A stretch of 64,000 bases of DNA from Juglans regia (Eukaryota > Streptophyta > Magnoliopsida > Fagales > Juglandaceae): contig NC_049905.1 of NCBI RefSeq assembly GCF_001411555.2, forward strand, positions 18,156,097 through 18,220,096, given 5' to 3'. Both the position numbers and the translations under genes were made by a program. Positions 58,181-64,000 of the stretch are shown here, in pieces (within the stretch, counting starts at the first letter, position 1; each line of letters starts with the position of its first letter). The notes under the pieces are model-generated. The model made no database searches, was not told the DNA's origin, and worked only from the letters and a program-made list of their open reading frames with translations.

Positions 58181-59557
58181 TCACAATACCCTCCCTTTAG
58201 ACTTCCCTCTAGTTGAACTACCACCCTTAGCATCGTAATTGATTGTCGAAAAGAGACGCTGTAACTTCCTGCTTTTCTTGAAGCTTGATTTGGTTTCAAG
58301 TGTGCGGCTTACCTCAATCGTAGTAATTAGTTCGTTAAATTTGTCTTCACATCCTCCATGTGAAATTCCCACGAATTGCTGAATCTCGTTAACTTTAGGC
58401 AGGATCCAATCTGCTATTGTAGGAAGAGAGACCAGGGGAGCCACAATGTCCCCATCAACCTGCACTCCCGACTTTAGACAATCCTCTACACAAGGCACCA
58501 ATTCCAAACCCATTGGTTCTCCAATAACTCCATTGGTTCTCTCCAATGGTACCGGGGTTCCCATTGAAGATTCTGGGGTGACAATAAGTCCCTTCACCTC
58601 TGGGATAATGGCGGATCCTACTTCTCCTTCAGACCTCGGCAGTACACCTTTTTCCTTCAACTCCGATCTATCCTGTGTAGCACGAGGTGAATGACATTCC
58701 ATTATTGATGTCTCTATGCCAATACCCGATGTAGACCCCACCTCAAATAACCCAGATTTCCTTTTGACCCGCCATACTCTCCTGGCTCTGGTTATAGGGA
58801 CAGGGCCGAATCCGATTTTCCGTTTTCTTTTTTCTAAGCTTAAAGGATTTGGGCCTATCATGTTTCTTACCACCCTGTTGCCTCCAGCTGAAAGCCGATC
58901 TATTTTCGTAGACATGAGAGTTATTGCTATCTTCAACTCGACAAGTTGGGTTTCCATCTCCTTTAGAGACTTGTGCATTTCGAGAAGCTGGTCTTGAGGT
59001 GTGATTGGCAAACCCTCCACTCTCTGATCCCCCGAAGCATGTCCAGTCTTTAGAGCTGCCGCATAGGATTGCCTCGCCACCGGGGATGTACTTGGGTCTT
59101 TCTCCAAGTTCTCCCTCCCTACCACACCACCTTGTCCTTCCAAGCCGTCACTCCCTCTCTTACCGAAGGAAAAATGTCGCAGCACCTCCCCCATCGTTCT
59201 CCAACCACTGCCCCCCTCTTCAGGAATGAAAATAAAATTCCTCCTCCCCCCACCACCATACTCCTCCACCGCCATATAACGTCCTCGAGCATTCGAGCAC
59301 CGATGCGCTGTGAAACTACGTCGACCTTCCCGAACAGTGGAGAAAAAATCTTGTTTCTTATCCTTAGTACACGCTTCTATGGCCTTAGTCAGCCACTGCA
59401 CTGTTGTCGAACCCAGAACCAACTTAGATATCACCCTTCGACTCCTTTCAGTAATGGCCAACATGCTCCCCTCCTTTACCAAAGTAAAGGATTTAGATTC
59501 TATAACCAGCTCCATAGAAGAACCCATACTGACCCACTCTCCTTCCTCAACAACCAT
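58181..59557 (-). CDS. LINE ORF1 protein, intact frame of 458 residues
   Basis: A single open frame, MVVEEGEWVS to GKSKGRVL. The N-terminal 135 residues (VIESKSFTLVKEGSMLAITE, FFSTVREGRRSFTAHRC, YMAVEEYGGGGRRNFIFIP) form a compact globular region. A Ser/Pro/Gly-rich linker and the coiled-coil-like LLEMHKSLKEMETQLVELK follow, then a basic linker and a conserved C-terminal block (ADWILPKVNEIQQFVGISHG). It is not a classical DUF4283/zinc-knuckle ORF1, as no CCHC is present. Position before the endonuclease ORF, and a broken homologue at 60227-62667 in the same place in another LINE, identify it as ORF1. The open frame suggests a fairly recent insertion. Confidence 0.7.
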   Translation of the reverse strand: MVVEEGEWVSMGSSMELVIESKSFTLVKEGSMLAITERSRRVISKLVLGSTTVQWLTKAIEACTKDKKQDFFSTVREGRRSFTAHRCSNARGRYMAVEEYGGGGRRNFIFIPEEGGSGWRTMGEVLRHFSFGKRGSDGLEGQGGVVGRENLEKDPSTSPVARQSYAAALKTGHASGDQRVEGLPITPQDQLLEMHKSLKEMETQLVELKIAITLMSTKIDRLSAGGNRVVRNMIGPNPLSLEKRKRKIGFGPVPITRARRVWRVKRKSGLFEVGSTSGIGIETSIMECHSPRATQDRSELKEKGVLPRSEGEVGSAIIPEVKGLIVTPESSMGTPVPLERTNGVIGEPMGLELVPCVEDCLKSGVQVDGDIVAPLVSLPTIADWILPKVNEIQQFVGISHGGCEDKFNELITTIEVSRTLETKSSFKKSRKLQRLFSTINYDAKGGSSTRGKSKGRVL

Positions 59558-60075
59558 TCATCATCTCAGAGATGAATCTAAAACCTTTGGGAACTGCAAG
59601 CACTACGAACAGTTCGTGCTCACTGCAAGCACTGCAGAGATGCTGCAAAACGTGCTCACAGAAGACGCCGGAGCACTCGCCGGAGCCTTCAGGGTCGACG
59701 GCACGCCCAACAGAGTTCGGGAGGTCGCCGGAATGCTCTGAGATGCAAAAACAGCGATATCAACGTCGCCGGAGGATGAACCGACGCCGGACGGCCCTCA
59801 GCGTAGTCGCCGAGGTCCGTCGGCTTTATCTGTGCCGACGGCGCAGAGTCTCGCCGGCACAGGGTGGGTGGCGGCAGATCTGGTTCTTTTGCGCTTCGTA
59901 GTGTTTTCTCTCTCCTCTGGGCCAACGCCGGACGGCCCTCAGGTAAGTCGCCCGGGCCCGTCGGCTTTGTCTGTGGCGACGGTGAGAGGTCACTCGCCGG
60001 CTAGGTGGTGCCGGCGTCCTTAGGGTTTTACTTCCTTAGGGTTTTCTCTCTCCTCGCGAAAAAAGCTAGGGCTAT
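59558..60075 (-). promoter_or_regulatory. GC- and CpG-rich 5' leader of the LINE
   Basis: This is the most GC-rich stretch of the window, just 5' of ORF1 on the minus strand. A direct repeat starting ACGCCGGACGGCCCTCAG occurs at about 59784 and 59925 (period about 141 bp), as in LINE promoters built of repeated monomers. It ends near 60070 with AGAGAAAACCCTAAGG words. Confidence 0.6.
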
Positions 60076-60226
60076 TAAAACAGAAGGACCAGACACAATA
60101 TTCTTTTTGAAATTTTTTGAGGAAGGTCAAGAGATTTTGAAATTTTTTTTTCAAATACGAGATTTTTTTCAAATTTTTTTTTAGGCTTCATATACGAGAT
60201 ATTATCCCCTTCCCTTTGGATCTATC

Positions 60227-62667
60227 TCAACTTGACCTACCTTCATAGTTCAATGACCACGTAAGTCTCTTTAGCTCCCACTGTTTCTTGGTCCTAGATT
60301 TCTTGAACTGAGTGTGACCCACCTCTATGGCAGTAAGTAAAACCATAAATTGTTCCTCAAAGCCCTCACACTCCATCCCCACACAATGTTGAATCTGCTT
60401 TACCTTGAGTAGCACCCAATCAGAGACACTAGACTCATTTGGTAGCATACAATTCAGGGGTATGGGCTCCCCTTCTCTAAAAGCCCACTGAGAGTTCAAT
60501 GGCGTCCCCATCTCTTCCTCCCCGAACATATTTCTGCCTTCCCACTAATAGTTCCCTCATCACTTCCAGAGAAGAGAAAAGGCATATGTGATCCAGTACT
60601 AGTGCCCTCGTCACCTCCAAACAAAGGAACAGTCATCTATGGAGGCTCCTCTACAGTTCCCTCGGAATTCACCTCGACAACTCCCACAGAGTGACCTTGC
60701 CTTGCTACCCGAGCCTCAAAATGCTCCACAGAATGTTGTAGAGCCTCTGTCGTAATGGATGGGCCTTCCTTGCTGTTCATCGGCATCTTCTGGCCACAAA
60801 ACGCCGAAATTACAGCGCACGGTGGTGGAAAGGAGTTCATTACCTTATCCCACGCTACTTTCGTCAGGTCCACCACCGTTGTCGGCACCTTCTGGACCTC
60901 CATCGGCGACTTCTGGAACATAGTCGATAGTCCCTCAGCTGACCGTGGTGTTCTTGCCACCTGTTTTGGCGAGATTACGAGATTCCCATCGGTGGTGGGC
61001 CAATGGTCACCCCCCTTTCGGACTCTCCACACGGGCTGGGGCCCGAGAGCCTCCTTTCCCCCTTTTTTCCCCACGGGCTGAAGCCGAATCTGGTTACCCA
61101 CTCTACTTGGCCCATCTGGTCAGCTCTGTCCCTCCTCTATAGTGCCCAAATTTTTACCAGATACCGGGCCTAGGCCCTTAATACGCGGCCCATCTGTTTT
61201 CTTCATTAAGTCTGTTGCTCCTTCTCCCAAGCCCCCACTAGGCCCACCTCATTCCAGGCCCACCCCCATATCTCCATTAGCTTCAACGCACCGTATTAAC
61301 CAATCAACCTCCTTCTGCAGCGTGCTCAACTGTGTTTTTACGTCCAGCAATGTACTATGCACGTCCCCTATTGCTAGGGATGATAAACAGTCTGGTCGGA
61401 CCGAACGGACCAACCGTTTTGGTCCACATTTTAGAGGACCGAAAAATTTCGGTCCAATCCACGGTCTAGGGTTTTTCCGGACCGGACCGAATGAAAAATA
61501 AAAAATATATATTTTTTAAATATAATAATTATACAATTAACAATATAAATTTTTAAATATATTATTAATACTTGTTAATATTCTATAAATTAACAATATT
61601 TTTTATATATCTTCATCTAACCTATCACTATTAACAATATAAAATTTTAAATATGTTATTAACACTTGTTAATATTCTATGAATTAACTAATATATAATA
61701 TCAATTAATTAATTATATAGTAATTATATAAATTAATAATATAATTTTCATCTAATTTATTATCATTGACCATATAAAATATATTTTTATTGAGTTTGTT
61801 ACATAATCTACATTAATAAGTCATTTAATTTAATTTAGTATTTTAAATAAATTTTTTTATTAATTATTTAAAAAATAAAAAATTAGGCCTAACCGATTGG
61901 ACCGGACCGATAGCTGGTCCGGTCCCTTTGGGTGTCCAGTCAAGTCCGGTCCGGAAAAATGATGGACCGAAAATATTTGGTCCATCGCCGGACAGGACCG
62001 GACCATTTGCAGCCCTACCCATTGCCATGCTGACAACAAGCTTGCCACCGCCACCCTACCACTGTACAATACGAGGAACTGTGCCAGTGCTATGTCCGTT
62101 ACCCTTCCTTGCAGTTGCTCCTCTCTGCAATTCCATGCCAACGCCCCCCTTTCAAATTTCCCAGGGTTGTTCCGCCAGCAACGCCTCCCTGTATGTGCGA
62201 ATTTGCAGCTGGATCCTCACTACCGATGGTCTCATCAGTGCTACTCCTCTGTAGGTGTTTCTCCCTTTGTAGATGAACTCCCACAATGCCTCCACCATCC
62301 TTCTCCACCCACTACCCTCCTTCTCTTCAAGAACAAATATAAAATTCCGTCTTCCACCCCCACCATATTCCACCAACGTCGTGTAGCGGCTGCGACCATT
62401 GGAGCACCTCTGCACTATGAAGCTACAGTTGCCTTCCCAGACCATGGTGAAAAAATCTTTCTTTTGTCCCTTCAAATAGTCCTCTAATGCTTTTGCCAAC
62501 CATCGCACAGTAAGAGACCCCAGTAGCAGCTTAGTCACCACCCTCCAACTCCTCTCTATAATAACCAAGAAACCTCCATCTTTCACAAGGGAAAAATATT
62601 TCGACTCTATCACTACATCTTTTGAAAACCCCATCCTAATCACACCAACACACCAATACCCCAACAT
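60227..62667 (-). pseudogene. LINE ORF1 homologue, interrupted
   Basis: The N-terminal part at 62667-62152 (VVIESKYFSLVKDGGFLVII, FFTMVWEGNCSFIVQRCSNG, TTLVEYGGGGRRNFIFVL) and the C-terminal part at 60529-60227 (WVLLKVKQIQHCVGM, KKQWELKRLTWSLNYEG) match the intact ORF1 at 58181-59557 in order. The middle (61101-60637 and flanks) is frame-shifted. Dead copy. Confidence 0.8.
61375..62017. mobile_element. Non-autonomous hAT element, 643 bp
   Basis: Left end TAGGGATGATAAACAG, right end inverted TAGGGCTGCAAATGG. Both ends are followed inward by GGACCGGACCGA-type repeats, a hallmark of small plant hAT elements. The centre is AT-rich and non-coding. Flanking 8-mers CCTATTGC (61367-61374) and CCCATTGC (62018-62025) match at seven of eight positions, the expected hAT target duplication length. 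Confidence 0.88.
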
Positions 62668-62700
62668 TAGTCTTGATCCCGCCCGCCGTCATAGGCCGCC

Positions 62701-63342
62701 CAATCTCATCAGAGATAACAAATAATTGTTTAACTCTTTTTCAAAGTTAAGAGTATATAATCATAGGTACATTGAAACTAGCCCCAGCCAATATAGAGAT
62801 TTCTAATAATTGATCAGATTTTGACATAAATCTAAGATGCTTTTATTGAAACTAGCCCTAGCAAATCTACCCCGAGATCGTGCTCTTTCATCCCATTAAG
62901 TTTCTTTTCGATTTCAACTGCACAGTTGAGTGACTTAACATTACTCAAAACATGGGGGGTCCATCAAACAAAAAATGAGCTTGATGCTCAAGGTAAAATC
63001 AGCTAATATCTGGTTCATTCTCTGAAAGAAACTAATTACCAGGCACTGGATCACACCTTTCATCCTCTCACTCTTTGTCCATGAGTGACCTGGCACCTTT
63101 GTGTTTATTGTATCACCAACTTCAAACTAAAGTTACATGAAACTGATATGTAATAAATCGCTAAGAAAACTGTTGTTCCACAAGATAATTGTTCAAGCAA
63201 AGCTTGGAATATTTCGCTTGAAAACTGATATGTAATAAATGGCAAAAATAAATCAGCATTAAAAGAAATAGAAGCTGTGTATTTAACTTGAAGCATCGCA
63301 ACAAACAATATTATCAAATAATGATAGAGAGAGACAGCGTAC
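62701..63342. other. Probable intron or 3' part of the right-edge gene
   Basis: No further exon could be supported. It may hold downstream intron or 3' untranslated sequence of the minus-strand gene at 63343-63882. Confidence 0.3.
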
Positions 63343-63882
63343 TTGGATGATTTCCGACAGCAATCAAGCAATCTATTCACACTGACATTATCTGGATGAA
63401 GTTCACCTGCCATATTGTTCTCTTCAGCAGAATCCTTTGAAACAATCCACTGGTCTAAAATACTGATTAACCTTCTAATCTGTCACAAAGGTCAAGAGAA
63501 ACAAAATATTGCAAAATAAGGCAGTTTCAGTAAGTACAAGACATGGCAATCAATATAAGAAAGATAACCTAAAGATGCATATAGTAAAACAAAAGATAGG
63601 TTATTCCAACACATAATAGGATACAGCTGTAGTTTTAGCATTTGATTTTGTGCAAGAAGTGGTCATGCCCTTGTCTTTGTCGCTGCAGTCATCTAATTGG
63701 TAATCGAGAAGAATGTCTTCAATCAGATCAGATTTGCTTGCAAGAACTGAAACATACTGAGATAGACTTGATTGACTCATCTCATTTTCTCGAACATGAA
63801 GGAGTAACCTTGCAATGATGTTCCAGAGTGCACTTTGTGCTTCTAGATCATCTGAAGCAAAAGGAAATATATCAAGGAGCCC
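63343..63882 (-). CDS. Two exons of an unrecognised helical protein (partial)
   Basis: Minus strand. Exon 63882-63625 (86 codons, phase 0 at both ends, acceptor TTTTTTGCAG, donor GCT/GTATCC) encodes LLDIFPFASDDLEAQSALWN and IIARLLLHVRENEMSQSSL, then a SDLIEDILLDYQLDD acidic stretch. Exon 63479-63343 (acceptor TTTGTGACAG, donor AA/GTACGC, 137 bp) encodes RRLISILDQWIVSKDSAEEN and VNRLLDCCRKSSK. Leu-rich amphipathic helices suggest an ARM/HEAT-like repeat protein. I do not recognise the family. The 5' part lies beyond the right edge; the following exon to the left was not found. Confidence 0.55.
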
Positions 63883-63956
63883 CTGCAAAAAAGGCAAATC
63901 TGGACAGATTGAAAGTGTCAATTCTAATTCTAACAGAAGTTAAAAATCACCAGGAA

Positions 63957-63993
<37 letters not shown>

Positions 63994-64000
63994 ACACACA
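63957..64000. repeat. (CA)n microsatellite at the window edge
   Basis: ACAC tract with one interruption, in what should be an intron of the gene above. Confidence 0.9.

Larger units (their letters stand above)
56047..60075 (-). mobile_element. Near full-length LINE lacking the RT core
   Basis: Minus-strand order: GC-rich 5' leader (60075-59558), ORF1 (59557-58181), spacer, endonuclease start (about 57950), abrupt junction near 57400, post-RT region and zf-RVT, 3' end at 56047 with ACTTATAAAAAAAT. The RT is deleted. It is inserted into the older LINE at 60180-62700. Confidence 0.8.
60180..62700 (-). mobile_element. Older LINE: ORF1 and ORF2 start, split by two insertions
   Basis: The ORF1 homologue runs from 62667 to 60227 on the minus strand, then GTATATGAAGCCTAAAA marks the start of ORF2 at about 60188. 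The rest of ORF2 is cut off by the LINE at 56047-60075. The hAT element at 61375-62017 lies inside ORF1. Confidence 0.7.

Noticed and set aside
59069..59741. Long plus-strand frames opposite the LINE ORF1
   Set aside because: Shadows of the minus-strand ORF1 and its GC-rich leader.

Overview
This window is nuclear DNA from a flowering plant, most likely a woody eudicot. It is strongly AT-rich, its genes have plant-type introns, two encoded proteins carry chloroplast transit peptides, and much of the sequence is decayed transposable elements. One short AT-rich MITE family (ends GTTTGGATAGTGA / TCACTATCCAAAC) recurs at least seven times. From memory this family is common in Fagales such as walnut and hickory, so Juglandaceae is my guess, not a demonstrated fact.

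Four host loci can be supported. (1) A chloroplast threonine dehydratase (isoleucine pathway) lies on + at 33031-37700, with seven in-phase exons. Its catalytic domain looks intact, but most of the first ACT-like regulatory repeat is missing. (2) An RMI2-like OB-fold gene (RecQ-Top3-RMI genome stability complex) lies on + at 45240-47263 with four exons. (3) An intact, intronless chloroplast peroxiredoxin Q lies on - at 47492-48133, converging on RMI2. An A-tract follows its 3' end, which suggests a retrocopy. (4) Two exons of an unrecognised helical protein lie on - at 63343-63882, and the gene runs off the right edge. A small gene copy with one frameshift (20979-21214, -) sits inside a 1.2 kb element with inverted-repeat ends.

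Everything else is mobile DNA. From left to right: MITEs and a non-autonomous CACTA element (1-6.2 kb); the 3' end of a Ty1-copia element with palindromic tandem repeats in its LTR (7.2-9.1 kb, -); a decayed En/Spm (CACTA) transposase locus (9.5-11.7 kb); a decayed hAT transposase (12.8-14.8 kb); a LINE with RT and RNase H (16.0-18.3 kb, -); paired MITEs (18.8-19.2 kb); the inverted-repeat element with a captured gene (20.3-21.5 kb); a long gene-poor AT-rich stretch (21.5-32.7 kb); a possible 249-bp TRIM (39.7-39.9 kb); a Ty1-copia element with both LTRs (40.4-44.5 kb, +); a LINE lacking its RT (48.6-52.1 kb, -); a second MITE family in tandem (52.3-53.5 kb); and a nested LINE cluster (55.4-62.7 kb, -) in which an RT-less LINE has landed in another LINE, whose ORF1 is in turn split by a 643-bp hAT element with a near-perfect 8-bp target duplication.

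No tRNA, rRNA or CRISPR array was seen. Exon borders come from reading frame, GT/AG sites and protein family knowledge, without transcript data.
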